DNA from: Orientallactaga sibirica
Taxonomy: Eukaryota; Chordata; Mammalia; Rodentia; Dipodidae
Assembly (NCBI GenBank): GCA_036365145.1
Contig: JAEOAD010000034.1
Location: forward strand, 20,303,501-20,367,500
Length of the DNA stretch: 64,000 nt
Reading direction: 5' to 3'
This document shows positions 20,746-32,664 of this stretch, one piece after another. Below the pieces are notes generated by a model, which was not told the origin of the DNA, did not search any database, and saw only the letters and a list, made by a program, of their open reading frames with translations. How positions within the stretch are numbered: position 1 is the first letter of the stretch; every line of letters begins with the position of its first letter. The translations under genes and the position numbers were made by a program.

Positions 20746-21295
20746 TTTGCTCATATACCCATCTCCACCAGGAAAAAAATGGCTTACAACATAGTAGGCA
20801 AACACTCTACCCTAGGCACTACTCCTAGTCCTATAATATGCATTTTCTATATTTTGCTTACATATGATTTCCTGGTCAGAAACACTTGACTATCTCCCAG
20901 GCCTTCCTAGCACAAAATAATTCTGAAATAAACACTATTGAATGTATTCCCTTAGGGATCAATGTGGACATTATCTAGAACATATATATGTATTTTTAAT
21001 TTATTAGAATTGTTTCTTCCTAGAGTGTTATTTACATTCTCTTCAGCATCACTTATAGTCATCATTCCCCATATAATGGTCATGGATATATAATAGCAAT
21101 ACAGTAAATTTTATTAACCAGTTTAGAATATTTACACAAGAGTCATGAACTAGAAATGTTAAGAATGAAGGAAATACTCTATATTTTGATTGTTCAAAAT
21201 GATTACTAGCTGTATATGGTTACTGAGCATGTAAAATGTGGTTAATACAATTGAGAAGTTGAATTTTATTTTTCTTTGTTTTACTGGATTAATAT
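20746..21295. other. Unique stretch, partly old repeat
   Basis: No gene. 20900-21120 (ATAAACACTATTGAATG..., GAACATATATATGTATT) may be more of the ancient L1 seen at 19541, but it is too diverged to call. Confidence 0.4.
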
Positions 21296-21683
21296 GTGTG
21301 AATGTTAATCTTCATTGTCAACTTGACAGGATTTAAAATCATAAAGACAATATGCCCTTGCATGTGTCTGTGAAGGCATTCCCAGAAAGGTTTAACTAAG
21401 GAGAGAAGAGACAAACAAGTATGAAACCATCCTATGGGCTGGGACAGAGACTGAATGAGAGGGAGAAAAAAGAAAATTTTATGAGTGCCAGCATTCATCT
21501 GTCTCTACTTCCTGACTGAAGATGCAATGTGATCTGCTACCATATGCTCCAACCACCAAGCCTTCTCTCTCACCATGGACAATATGCCTCACATCATGAT
21601 TTAAAATAAATTATTACTCCTGTGAGTTGCTCCTTGATATCTGGTTATAACAACAATGTAAGTAGCTAATACAAATATAATTT
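21296..21683 (+). mobile_element. URR1/hAT-like rodent repeat
   Basis: Begins TGAATGTTAATCTTCATTGTCAACTTGACAGG (quoted here only as TCATTGTCAACTTGACAGG). It continues with CATCCTATGGGCTGGGACAG, TTCCTGACTGAAGATGCAATG and AAAATAAATTATTACTCC, and ends near GTAGCTAATAC. The copy at 36823 has the same blocks in the same order. Non-coding. Confidence 0.65.
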
Positions 21684-22735
21684 AAAATTTTCCAAGTAGC
21701 TAATGGATAACTGTATTGAAAAATGCACATTTAGAATCAATGTGAATGATAATATTAGACTTAGTTTGTAGTAACAGTATAGTGTCACTGGTAAGAGGTT
21801 CAAGAGAATGTCATGAGGCATGGATAGAATGGAGTTAAACAGACATTTGGAAACATTACTAGATGTGCTATTGAATTTAGCCTTTCTAGAGAATAGGTAG
21901 CTTGTGTAGGAACAGTGAGGTTTGAGAGCTTCAAGGAAAGATTTTTAGTGGAAACATGGAGAGGGCTTGAAGAGTGACATGGAGCATTAAGATCAAGTGT
22001 CTAGCTTGGACAGCAAGATGTATGGCTGTGCATAGTTTCTAATGAAGAAGGTCACAACAAATTCACAAGAAAATCACCAGCCAAACCGGGGTGGTGATGG
22101 AAACTAAGTCCAGTTCCTTTGAGTCATAGAAAGGCTGTGTCTGGAGCCTGTTTGTCTCAGGGTCTAGAAACCCATATGGTACTACTCAGATTTCACCAAA
22201 GCTTATGCCAAAGGTCATTTTGGTCCTTCACATACCATCTTCTACTCAGTCACATGTTGTCAGAGCATAGTACATGTGTAATGGGGTGACCTGGGAAAAC
22301 TCAAAAATATCTGGGAGTTCTGAAGTTGACATAGAAGAAGTCTGGGAACTGGTGTGCATCCATTGTTTAATGTTGCAGGGAATTAGTGAGCTGAAGCAGC
22401 TGCTTTGGTTAAACTGTTAAAAATGCCAAAGCAAGTGAAACAGAACATATGGGATAGGTTTATCTCCAAAATACTACTTTGAGGACAATATTGACATAAT
22501 CTGCCTATCATATTTTCCTTCTTTGAACTGATTTGCATAACACTTTCTGGAAATAAGCTCCATATGTGTTTTAGTATTTTGGTGGAAGAGGTGTAAATCC
22601 AAGCTTATTGAAAGAGAGCCAGATACAGGAAGAGCCGTGAATCTTCAACTGGAGCCAGGAAGCATCTATCTTCATGAGAAATGTGGATCCTCAAAAGAAA
22701 GTCAACCAGGGGAAGAGAATCTTTAAGATGAAGAT
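21684..22735. other. Unique stretch
   Basis: No gene or named repeat. 22030-22400 is somewhat richer in GC and less repetitive than its surroundings, but I see no exon-like frame. Confidence 0.5.
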
Positions 22736-22930
22736 TTAATAGGTACTTCCCACTAGCCAGATCCTATACTAAACATGTTGGGTATCCTTGGAAAATATTC
22801 TGGATATTTGTATCAGTCTTATTTATTTTAAGTTTTGAAAACTGAGAGTCAAAATGAGAAGGTAGCGTGCTCATGTTTCACAACTAAACATGTCAGAGCC
22901 AGGATACAAACCAGTTTTATCTGACTATAA
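22736..22930 (-). mobile_element. MIR-like ancient SINE
   Basis: The reverse-strand MIR pattern is readable: GAAAACTGAGAGTCAAAATG, then CACAACTAAACATGTCAGAG and AGCCAGGATACAAACCAG. These match the conserved MIR core and tRNA-like part read backwards. Confidence 0.6.
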
Positions 22931-22943
22931 AATGGTACTTGTA

Positions 22944-23129
22944 GGGCTGGAGAGGTTGTCTAGTGGTTAAAGCACTTGCCTGTGAAGCCTAAGGATTCAT
23001 GTTAAACTCTCTAGGTCCCACGTAAGCCAGATGTATAAGGGAACACATATGTCTGGAGTTCAATTGCAGTGTCTGGAGGCCCTGGCAATTCTCTCTTTCT
23101 CTCTTTATCTCCTCTCACTCTTGCATTAA
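22944..23129 (+). mobile_element. tRNA-headed SINE (dipodoid-type)
   Basis: GGGCTGGAGAGGTTGTCTAGTGG head, CCCACGTAAGCCAGATGTAT body, CT-rich run and a short A-rich end. The flanks AAAATGGTACT (22929-22939) and AAAATGGCAGT (23130-23140) look like an imperfect target duplication. Confidence 0.88.
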
Positions 23130-23140
23130 AAAATGGCAGT

Positions 23141-24035
23141 CTGTTGGGCTTGCCTCAAAGAATATCGTTTTTAGAAACCAAACATTTCCATGTGTTTTAA
23201 TGTGCACAACAGCTCTCAAAATATTGTTCTTGATCAGGTAGCATAGACTTTATATTTACTGTTCTAGAAATATTATCATCAAAATTACCACTTTAGAGAT
23301 TCTTCATGGCCCAGAAATCTATGTTTTAACACAAATTCAAGTGACTGTTGTGCACACTCATGAGTGAGAACCACTGAATGAGTGAGGTTCAATGACTCAT
23401 TGAAAAATCAGAAACTAGGAAGACCATAGTTGGGAGTTTAAATAGTTAAGAAAAAAAAATAATCACATGTTCTCCACAAAGTAATTGCAGAAATTTTTAA
23501 GAGATATGTATTTTTGAAATATCTACAACTTGATCTGGTGGAAGGAATACTACATAAGAGATAATTAAACTTTGTTTCCAATCCCAGATAGGAAGATAAT
23601 GTATAGGTTGGCAGTGACAGATCACGAAATTTTGTTATATTTCTGTTTCATGATCAAGAGTAATAAAATAGTGGCGGTGAGTGGTAATAGCTGGCACATT
23701 TCTCTGACCTCACAGAGTCCACAATTCCCTTGTATTGTTGTAGATATATATGGGAGATTGTTTAGCCAAAAATGGATTTTTTTTGCTTAGAAAAATCACC
23801 AGTATTTCTTTTTGAATGACATTTTTAGAAATTTTGCATACAAATAAGCCAAAATAATTTCAAATTATAGATGGCCCTATCTTCTCTTTTCAAATATGAT
23901 TATATTTTAAAACTAAGTAGGAATCTGAGAGAAGGTAAAAAAAAATTATAGGCCTCTCTACAGAACAACTATATTCCACATAAAGACTATACACATATGC
24001 ATACTTTTCTAATGGCTATAAGCATCAAATTAAAC
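23141..24035. other. Unique AT-rich stretch
   Basis: No gene seen. The 72-codon frame at 23572-23790 has no recognisable features. Confidence 0.5.
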
Positions 24036-24228
24036 AAGTTGGGGTATTATGCACAGAGACTTGGCCTATCCCCCATAACTCTTGACTACCCCCACAATGC
24101 ATGACCCACATTCCCCATTGATGAGGGTCCCTTTGGAAGAGGGAGGACAGGGAGGAGGATAATGGAGTCACCATTATGAATGTAAAATTGGAATAATATA
24201 AATAAAAATAAATTATAAAAAAACAAAT
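24036..24228 (+). mobile_element. Short L1 3' UTR end
   Basis: The last ~190 bp of the same L1 3' UTR lineage: TATTATGCACAGAGACTTGG, CACAATGCATGACCCACATT and GAGGGTCCCTTTGGAAGAGG, then an AATAAATAAAAATAAATT tail. Strongly 5'-truncated. Confidence 0.85.
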
Positions 24229-25040
24229 GTAGAGAGATAAAACTAGACAATCATAATAGTCTATCCAACCATTTGCAGTACTTGTGTGTTAGCTTTTCAC
24301 TGTTGTTACAATACCTGACAACGTTTTAAGAAAGGATTTGTTTTATCTCACTGTTTCAGAGATTTCCACCCATGATCCATTTCTACTAGCCTGCGGTTTA
24401 CAGAATATAAGGGCATAGAGGACATAATGCAGTTGCTCACCACATGACAGCCAGGAAGCATTAGGGGCAAGGTATAGCTTCCAAAGATAAATCCCCAGTG
24501 ACTACTTATTTCAACTAGTTCCCATCTCCTAAGTTTCACACCCCTTCTTCATAATTCCACCAAATTGAATCTATCAATAGAGAGATTCACTGATAAGGTC
24601 ACAGCCTTCATGATGCAATCACTTCCCAATAGCCCATCATTTGGCCACCAAGCTTTAAACACAAGAGCCTTGGGGAATATTTCAGACTCATACCATAACA
24701 GTAGTTCTCTGTTGTCTGGGGTTGGGGGGGGGTGTACTTTACTTAGACTGGAATTCAAAGCCTTTTTCATGTTTTATTTCCTGAGAACATTTCCTACTCC
24801 CTACTTCATTAATCACTTTCATAAATCTAGCTTTAGCCAATTTAGGCTCCTTGATATAGTCTAGATTCACTGTGAGTTCTGTATCCTCTGTAGCTTTTCT
24901 AGTGTTGTTTTTTTATATCTGAAGTCATCTAATGAAAGTATGGTCTTCCTCCATAGCATGATGCAGGTGTTTTGTACTTCATGGACCCTTCTCTGAAGCA
25001 TGCTTCCCTTTTGGGATGTCATATAACATTTTCTATATAT
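24229..25040. other. Possible old interspersed repeat and unique DNA
   Basis: 24290-24705 has phrases (CACATGACAGCCAGGAAGCA, GATAAGGTCACAGCCTTCATG) of the kind found in old rodent DNA-transposon or LTR repeats, but I cannot name a family. A G run lies near 24724-24732. No gene. Confidence 0.35.
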
Positions 25041-25260
25041 TATGTCTGTGTGTGTGTGTGTGTGTGCTTGTATGTATGTGAATGTATGTATAAGCCAGAG
25101 GACAGCCTCAGATATCATGATATCATTTCCCAAATTGTTATCTACCTCTTTTGGAGACAGGGTTACTCTTTGACCAGGAGCTCGCTACTTAGGATAGACT
25201 GGTATTGTATGACTTTTCCTGAGGAGACCTGAATGAGCAGTCATCTATTCTGCCCCAGAT
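25041..25260 (-). mobile_element. B3-like SINE, partial
   Basis: Starts with (TG)n, then AGCCAGAGGACAGCCTCAGA and TTTTGGAGACAGGGTTACTC, the usual order for a reversed B3. The tRNA-like head at the right is missing or lost. Confidence 0.6.
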
Positions 25261-26404
25261 CGGGCACCAACAACAGACCAGAGGAATGAGTGAATAAATT
25301 TTGGGGGTTACTTACAGGAGTATGAGTGAGGGGTAATTTATAGGAGCATGAATTACTCAAAGGCAACTATATCACTAAAAAGTCCACTTCAGCATCTTTG
25401 GTAACTCATAGAAACTCCATCTCCAGACCTCACTGCATTCCTTGCAAGGAACTAGTTCAGAGAGTCTGTCTCCTTCTGGCAATTGTTTGTTTACTGCTTC
25501 TATAACTTTCAAGAGAGGTCTTGTGATTCTTGCAAGTTTCAAGAATTTCCCAGGATCTTTGAATTGCTGACTTCCTGTATTCTCCATCCAGGAGGGAAGG
25601 TTTCAATTGGAGGAAATTTCCATTTAATACCTTGCTCTCTAGCAAGTTCCTGGAATCCTCTTGCATCTGTCTGCCCAGCACAGGGATTACTGGTGTGTTC
25701 TAACATGCCTGCCATTTTTTTAAGTTAAGTAGTTTATTTGTAATTTTACTGGTAATGTTTATGTACACATTTGTTTATTCATCCATTAACAAAGCTTCAT
25801 TGAGATCTTGTATTCAGATACATTTTTTGGTTCTTAGATGCTACACAGTGTTTCTAAGACCCTCTGCATGAGTCTGTGGTTGCCAGATTGGACTCACTGA
25901 TGTATAATCACCTGCTCATAATGATGTCTATGCTGGGGATGTCATGGGACCATGTTAAAGTGACACAGTAGACAAAAGCACTCTGATGCGAAGTGATGAT
26001 CATAAACGCATTTCCTGGGGTGGGGGGGCTTCTCTTAATGACAGCCATTTTTACTTGGGTAATGAAGATTCAATTCAGGTCCTCATAATGGCAAAGCAAG
26101 CACTTTACTGGCCAAGCCATCTCCCTATCTCTTCATTTAGTTTATTTTTTTACTGTATAACAGTCAGATAGCTTTAGTATTCAAGTAAATGCATAATTTT
26201 ACCAGATTTTACATTATATGATTATAGTGCTTTTTCATAGTTTACAATGTTATTTAAGAGTCAAGACTTATTTTCCAACTTGCCTTAACTTCCATTGGTA
26301 AATTCAAAATACCTACCACAGTTCCCAGGGTCACATACTAAAATAAACCTGTTAAATTGGTGATGACAGCATTGTTGGTGTTGACTTATTTTACTTTATT
26401 TCTT
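25261..26404. other. Unique stretch
   Basis: No gene or repeat that I can name. Open frames of up to 81 codons at 25375-25728 overlap on both strands and show nothing recognisable. Confidence 0.5.
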
Positions 26405-26564
26405 TTGTTGTTGTTGTTTTCTTTCAAGTGGATCTCACTCTAGCCCAGGCCGACCTGAAACTCACTCTGTAGCTCCAGGCTGGACTTGAACTTATGGTGA
26501 TCATCCTACCTTAGCCTCTTGAATGCTGGAATTGAAGGCATGTTTCACTGCCATGATGCCCAGC
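26405..26564 (-). mobile_element. B1 SINE
   Basis: Reversed B1 with TTGTTGTTG tail side at the left, GATCTCACTCTAGCCCAGGC, CTTGAATGCTGGAATTG and a CATGATGCCCAGC end. Moderately diverged. Confidence 0.85.
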
Positions 26565-26569
26565 AATTT

Positions 26570-26570
26570 T

Positions 26571-26607
<37 letters not shown>

Positions 26608-26912
26608 TCATTTGTGTAAGTGAGGATGCACATATGGGCAGGTCAGAGGATATTTCTGTGTATTAGTCCTCACCTTCCACTTTGTGTGAGGCAGGGTTTC
26701 TCATCATTCACCATGCTGAATTCTTCAGGCTACCTGGTGCATGAGCTTCTGGGTAGTTCTCCTATTTCTGTCATCATTGTCACCCTAGATGCACTGACAC
26801 CACAGAAACTTGCACTACAGTGTACAGCTATTTGTGGGTTCTCTGATCCCAACTCAGGTATCACACTTCCATGGAAAGTGCTTTGATCTGGTGAGCCATC
26901 TCTCCAAACCCA
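26570..26912 (-). mobile_element. B3-like SINE
   Basis: (TG)n at 26573-26604, then GGCAGGTCAGAGGATATTTC, GTGAGGCAGGGTTTCTCATC and a tRNA-like head at the right end, TGGTGAGCCATCTCTCCAAA. It directly follows a B1, so the two may form one composite insertion or one may have landed in the other's tail. Confidence 0.65.
26573..26604. repeat. (TG)n microsatellite
   Basis: About 16 TG units at the end of the B3-like SINE. Confidence 0.92.
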
Positions 26913-28721
26913 GTTTCTGCATATGAAAAGGAAATATTCCCAATATTCTGCACATCAGGCCTCCCCATATATGTATTTAACCAAATTTTTGTTACACAAT
27001 AAATCGCAGAACATTCTTACTGACAGGGATGATTCTATTTCTATGAGTGGATCACTGCAGAGTTTTTCTAGTGGAAGAAGTTCCAATGCAAAATCAGTGC
27101 TATCTTAGCAAGGAAGAGTGATAGTATTTGGGAAACTGTGGTTAAAGTGATACACCCATTCCAGCATACCCAGAACTTTGATAGAAGCATCTGAAGTACT
27201 AGGTCCACAGAAACCTCCTACTCCTGGGAAACTAGCGTACTTTGTTACTCCCACTGAAATCTCATCTCTGCCCTTTACAAATTGTATGAATTGGGAGTTC
27301 AGTTATTTAATCATTCAATGTTTCATTCAAGAACTACTTCTTGAATGTCCGTCCAACATGTGCCAGGCACTATTTCATAAAGTGCTTGTTTTTCTGACCA
27401 CTCTGACATTAGCTCACCCATTTCCCGCAATCGTGCTAAAACTGCCCTTGGACTGCCTTGTGTGTGACCCGCTCTCTACTCCCCATCACTCAGAGATGAT
27501 GTCAGAGGAAGCCTTGCCGCCTGACGAATGAGGCTGGGGAAATCCCCAGGAGCTTTCAGACAGTATTTCTGGCCTGAAAAACAAAACACCCACAAAACAG
27601 CCAAGGGTCCCAATCTGCTCAGGGAACATGTTGTCCTCTCCTGTTTTCAGGGCCATTTCTTGGACAAGCAACAGCTCTGTTTGCTGGACTTTTGGCCCTG
27701 TACAGTTACTGTGAGGCAAGGCACATCTCACACAGACGAGCCTGTGAAATGAGGTAATTGTGGCTTTCGATGAATGCTATTTCTGTCTCCTAGGCGATGC
27801 TGGCTGGGATATGAAGAACAAGAAATAGTGTATCTGACACGTTATGTCTCTCTTTGGAAACAGGAGATAGATAACACAGGAATGGGAAAGTCCCCATCCT
27901 GTTCTCTCCACTGTATGATGACTAAATAGTTTATGCACATCCTATTCTCAGATGAGACATGCTCTATGTTGGAAATTCCTTCTAACTGCCAGAATTTTTC
28001 CACTTAGTTTCCAAAGTGATCTTTAGATGTGATTTAATATAACGTTTTTGAAAATAATCTAAGAACCAAGCGTGATGTGTATGTGTTTGGGATCTATTTT
28101 CATCTTCAGAAGGACCACTGAAAACAGATACCATTAGTATTCTCACAGTAGAGCATAAAATATGAGTCAATGTGGTGAAGCCCTCAGTCACAGAAGTATT
28201 ATGTGCAAGGTCAGAGTGGGTACTAAAGTATCTTCTTTCATAACAAGAGTCACTCATGACACCACTGCTAATGTTAGCCATTCATTCTGCATTTCCCCCT
28301 GCACTCTTATTCTTTCATGTTACTTCAAAGTGGGAAGCATAGTTACATGATTTCTCAGTAACCCAATTATTGTCACTCTTCAAAGCAATGTTCTGGACCA
28401 CAATACAGTGACAGCCCTGCTGAGTTGGCTTAGCATCCAACATCCTCCCAGAGATGCTGTGTGTTTGTTGGGGTTGTATGTTTTGTTTCTGTTATGTGTC
28501 CTTAGTCAGTGGCATTCAGTTGTCCACCTTTGACTGATGTTTTTGATGGTTCTATATCCTGGGTTTCCTCATCACTAAAATTCAATAAGGTTTTGACTTT
28601 TAATGTCTTAATAAATCATCCAGATAGTCACATACTATTGAGTTATTAAGAAAGACTAAGGTATCCTTCCATTTCTTTCTTCATAGATTTTTAGGTTTTT
28701 ATTGTATAGGACTCAACTGAG
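26913..28721. other. Unique stretch with one GC-richer island
   Basis: 27310-27450 contains ACATGTGCCAGGCACTATTT, a phrase typical of a reversed MIR 3' end (weak). 27480-27830 is richer in GC and includes an AAATGAGGTAATTG donor-like site and a TTTCTGTCTCCTAGGCGATG acceptor-like site, but no supporting frame. The 117-codon frame at 27178-27531 spans the MIR-like piece and is probably chance. Confidence 0.4.
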
Positions 28722-29379
28722 AAGGTCTCATTAGTCTTTGGCCAAAAGAGAGGAAACACCCATCAAAATCTCTCTTAATTAACTATGTCTACCCTTTTAA
28801 CCCAAGCTGTGCTCAGTCTCCTTTGGAAAATTTGTTTTCTCTTTTACAGAAGGCAGCAAAAACTGGAGGGAATGAAAATTCATCAACATGACAAGAAAAG
28901 CTTCATGTCATGAGATGAGCCACTTCTTGCACATTAACCAAGGTCCAGGTGAAACTGCAGAGGAAATGGAGAGTTAAACATGATTGCTGTTTTCAGGCAA
29001 GCCTGCCAATCTGTGCCAGGGAGATGGTGATAGACACTGAGGATACTCAAAACATATCAAAACAGAAATCAAAACAGAAGTTTCTGAAAGCTTAACACTA
29101 AGGTACACTTATAACACACCTGTCAAGACTCAGAGAAAATTGTGGAAGAGGGGGTAGAAAGATTATGAGAGCCACAGTTTGCAAAGGAGTATCCAGAGGA
29201 ATTACCTCCCCCCTCCACAATGACTGACTGTTGCTCTTATAACTCATAACCCCATAATGAATACCAGTAACCCCACTGAGGAAGGCCCTCAGTAGAATGG
29301 GATCAGGGAGGAAAGGAAAAGGACCATACATGATTTTTCCATATAACAAAGCTTGTAATCAATAAAAACTTAAAAGTTA
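28722..29379 (+). mobile_element. L1 3' UTR fragment, older subtype
   Basis: Matches, block by block, the reverse of 38405-39070: TTGGCCAAAAGAGAGG, CATCAAAATCTCTCTTAAT, GCCAGGGAGATGGTGATAGAC and GAGGAAGGCCCTCAGTAGAA. It ends AATAAAAACTTAAAAG. Confidence 0.8.
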
Positions 29380-29383
29380 AAAA

Positions 29384-29594
29384 GGTGGAAAGATTGTTAG
29401 AACCACAAGTTGGGTCATTATGCAAAGAGACATTGACTCTTCCACATAACTGATGGCTGTCCCCACAATGCATGACCCACATTCCCCAATGAGGAGGGTC
29501 CCTTTGGAGGGGGGAGGAGGCTGTCAATGGCACCAACATATGACATTATATGCATAACTAATAAAAAATGAATAAAAAGCAAACAAACAAACTA
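29384..29594 (+). mobile_element. L1 3' UTR end, younger subtype
   Basis: Carries GAACCACAAGTTGGGTCATT, CACAATGCATGACCCACATT and GAGGGTCCCTTTGGAGGG, like 24036 and 3298. It abuts the tail of the preceding L1 piece; insertion at the A-rich tail is a plausible cause. Confidence 0.85.
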
Positions 29595-29775
29595 TAAAAA
29601 AATAAAACTACCACATGACCAAGCTATACTATCCCTGGGTATATACTCAAAGTAATTTCAACCAGCATACCACAGATTCTTGAGTGCCATCTTTATTGCT
29701 ACGCTATTCATGATATGACATAATACCAGCCTAGGTGCCCAGTAAATTAATGGACAAAAAGTAAGAAAATAAGAG
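29595..29775 (+). mobile_element. L1 ORF2 C-terminal fragment
   Basis: AAAACTACCACATGACCAAG, CCCTGGGTATATACTCAAAG and TAGGTGCCCAGTAAATTAAT, in order, are typical of the DNA encoding the C-terminal part of L1 ORF2. Diverged, no open frame. Confidence 0.65.
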
Positions 29776-29934
29776 CTGGAACTCACTGGAATATATTTTA
29801 TGGCTCAAAGAGAATTTTGGCTTAGTAGGTATGTTCAGTTATCCATAGAATATGTATGGATAAGAATTTTTGTAAAGGGAAGTTATTTTTAGAATCTGAA
29901 TTCTAAGAACAGTACAACATATTTTAATGCAGAG

Positions 29935-30075
29935 ACCTTTGACATCCATTTAATTTTTTTGAGCCTCAGTTTCCTTATCAAAAAATTGGAAATGGTATAT
30001 ATATATATCTTAGTAAAGTGGATAATGCCTAATGTCAACCCTATAAATGATAGCTATGCATTACTATTGGGAGTT
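29935..30075 (+). mobile_element. MIR-like ancient SINE
   Basis: TTGAGCCTCAGTTTCCTTAT followed by an A-rich TTGGAAATGG segment is the conserved MIR core. The ends are lost. Confidence 0.5.
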
Positions 30076-30130
30076 ACAATTCATAATCTTGTGTCAGCTA
30101 CTCAGAAGATTTTCATTGTCTTTCCTTAGC

Positions 30131-30830
30131 CTGTGAGCTTGAGAGGCAATTAGGTAGCTAGACAGGAGCGGGGGCCCACAAAAGGGAACAGTGTGCTTGC
30201 CTGCTTTAGCAGAACCGGAGTTTGGAGCTTGATCTACCCTAACCAAACAACTCTCTCACCCCTTACTCCTGAGCCAAAACGAGTCAGCTCTCTGTCAGAC
30301 TAGCCCAAGCCTGAGGTGAAGCCCACCACTATAAGATTATAAAGAGATCTTTACCAAGTGGGCAGGACCTCTGTTGGCTTTTCAGCTTTCCTGAATTTTC
30401 AGATCCTGCTCTGGGTAAGCACCCCTCATCTCAGCCCTGCTGGGTCAAGACTGGTGAGGCTAATTCCAGATGTATTCTATTCCTGCTTTCCACATGGCAG
30501 GAGTGCTCTGTACTTTTCTGGATTTTTTGATTGTTTGTTGCTTTTTTTGTTTTGTTTGTTTGTTTTGTTTTGGGGGGTTTTGAGGTAGGGCCTCACTCTA
30601 GCCCAGGCTGACTTGGAATTTACTATGTAGTCTCAGGGTGGCCTGGAACTCACCTTGATCCTCCTACCTCTGCTTCCTGAGTGCTGGAGTTAAAGGTGCG
30701 CACCATCACACTGGCTTACTCTGTACTTTCTTCTCCTTTCTTCCTTAATCGAATAAAGTCCCTCTAAGTCTTACCCTCTAGTCTATGGATTTAATTCTTT
30801 AAATTCATAAGCAAAAGGATCTGGGGATAT
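30131..30830 (+). mobile_element. LTR-like segment split by a B1
   Basis: The left part has TGTGAGCTTGAGAGGC, CCCACAAAAGGGAAC and CCTGAGCCAAAACGAGTC. After the B1 it resumes with CTTAATCGAATAAAGTCCCTC, a U3-R-like AATAAA signal position, and CTAGTCTATGGATTTAATTC. This resembles a retroviral LTR. Possible target copies CCTTAG (30125-30130) and CCTAAG (near 30830) differ by one base, so the ends are uncertain. No internal retroviral sequence is adjacent, so a solo LTR is likely. Confidence 0.45.
30517..30718 (-). mobile_element. B1 SINE, dipodoid-type
   Basis: T-rich tail side TTTTTTTGTTTTGTTTG at left, then GGTAGGGCCTCACTCTAGCC and CTGAGTGCTGGAGTTAAAGG. The perfect target duplication CTCTGTACTTT at 30506-30516 and 30719-30729 shows it inserted into the LTR-like segment after that segment was in place. 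Confidence 0.93.
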
Positions 30831-32094
30831 CCTAAGTTTACTGATTTGTTGGCATTGTCAAGAGCCCCACACTCCCATTATAAGCTGTGTTGGAAATGCT
30901 GGTCTTCAAGTTAGATACTTTGGCATTTGCATATGTGCCTATATGTTCACAGTGCCATTCCATGAAAAACTCTCACTTATTTTTCTTGTGCAGGGAAAGG
31001 TAGAGTGCTTCATCTGAGCTGTAAATGACAGGGTATTCAGATGGTTCAAGTTCTAAGCTCCAGGGCTGGATTTCAATCTGTAGTCTCTTTTTATGCATCT
31101 CATTTTCCATGACTTCTATCTTCTCTTCTATACAAAGATTCACAGAGTTATTTTTGAATGTTATGTCTAATCATGCCCTAAAGTCTACCTCACCTTCCAT
31201 TAAGAGAAGCTGGTCAATGTATTTTTTACAAATGAAACATTGCCACTCAGGGGAGAATTTTTATGTTGTTAGTTAAATGTATATAATCCTTCTCTCTCTA
31301 GTTAAATCTGAAAAGTAAGTATAAGCTACAAGGCAACTGAGTCATATTTAGAGGCGGGCAGCAAAGTTCAAGACAGCTTCATTAAACATGTATTGTTTGA
31401 AGTGAACCTTTAAGGATCAAATAACCAAGTACTCAGCCTAAAATCACTGCATTCCCCAATGTTATTTCAGATGAAAATGAGATGGGCCATTAGGTGAGCT
31501 CCTAGTATGCTCAGAGGGAAACATGCACCACCAACAAACACCATTAGAGTTCATCAAATCTGTAAAACTAGTAAAGAGCTCATGAAGGGTGAGGATGGGA
31601 CATATTCTGGGAATTGGCTCTTGGCTAAAAATGGTATTATGTATTCAGTAAAAGAGCACAGAAGTTTCCAGTAGCTAAGGTCATTGGTATTAAGAAAGCA
31701 CTACCCTAATCCCTGAGCAGACATTCTGTCATGCAAAAACCTCACTTAGAAATACTGACAAATTGATGTACACATTTTTAAACACTGCTAGTTGTGCTTT
31801 TGTAGCTGAAAGGGAATAAGAAGTAAAGAAAGCCCATACTATTCTTTCAAAAGTGATACTAGATGAGCAAAACAAAACAAATGCATGGCAGGGAGGGCCC
31901 AGGAGTACAGTCCACAGGTGCACCTGATGGGCATACAAGTTTCATATATGGAGGCACGCAAAAATAAAGCTCAAGACATGCAACAATGAAGGATGGCAAT
32001 GCCACTATAGGTCTGTCATGATATCCATGTCAGCCAAAGCAGCAGATGCTGTGTCCACCGGGGTCCATATTATTGATCACCCACCAATCACACA
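30831..32094. other. Unique stretch
   Basis: No gene or named repeat. The 83-codon frame at 31025-31276 is Ser/Phe-rich and unrecognised. Confidence 0.5.
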
Positions 32095-32250
32095 CTATCA
32101 ATATTGGGGTTCTCTTGATGAGACTGTCCTTCATCATCCCATTTTCTAACTTCACTCTGAGTAAATTTATTCTTTCTATAAATTAGCCCTCATAAATCTC
32201 TCTATATTGTTGAATGCTCAGTCTCTCTTTCTCTCTTTCTCTCTCTCTTT
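32095..32250. repeat. Unclassified local repeat, copy A
   Basis: Shares with copy B (32665-32822) the blocks ACTGTCCTT, CATCATCCCATT / CCTCATCCCATT, CACTCTGAGT, TAAATTAGCCCTC and AAATCTCTCTATA.TGTTGAA, in the same order. It runs into a CT-rich end. The two could be LTRs of an old element or an old tandem duplication. Confidence 0.55.
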
Positions 32251-32277
32251 CTCTCTCCCTTTCTCATTAATACAAAT

Positions 32278-32437
32278 CTAATTTTTGAATGTGTATGTAT
32301 GTGTGGTATATGTGTATGTATGCCTGGTTGTGTACATATAGGTGCACATGTGTGTGGTGTATGTGGAGGGCAGAGGTAAGCATTGGGTATCTTCCTCCAC
32401 CACACTTTATCCACTGAGCCATGTCTTCAGCCCCCAT
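32278..32437 (-). mobile_element. B3-like SINE, shortened
   Basis: TG-rich left part, then GGAGGGCAGAGGTAAGCATTG and TATCTTCCTCCACCACAC, then the reversed tRNA-like head CACTGAGCCATGTCTTCAGC. The middle part is missing. Confidence 0.6.
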
Positions 32438-32664
32438 CTTATTTTTTGGCTTGATATTCTGGTTTATCCTTCAAACTTTAATTTAAATGCATATTGCCTG
32501 TGAATCTTATTAACTTTCAGATGCTGGTCTAGTTAATCTGGGATGGAGCCTGGAATTCAGTATTTCCAACAGAATTTTAAAAGATATCTGTGTTGCTACT
32601 AGACTAAAGACGCTCAGAATAGGCACTTTGAGAAGAGATAGGTCTTGAACGCCCAGTTACTTAC

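Noticed and set aside
27178..27531. 117-codon frame as a candidate coding exon
   Set aside because: It crosses a MIR-like piece, has no known domain, and the stop lies in unremarkable sequence. Nothing supports splicing to it.
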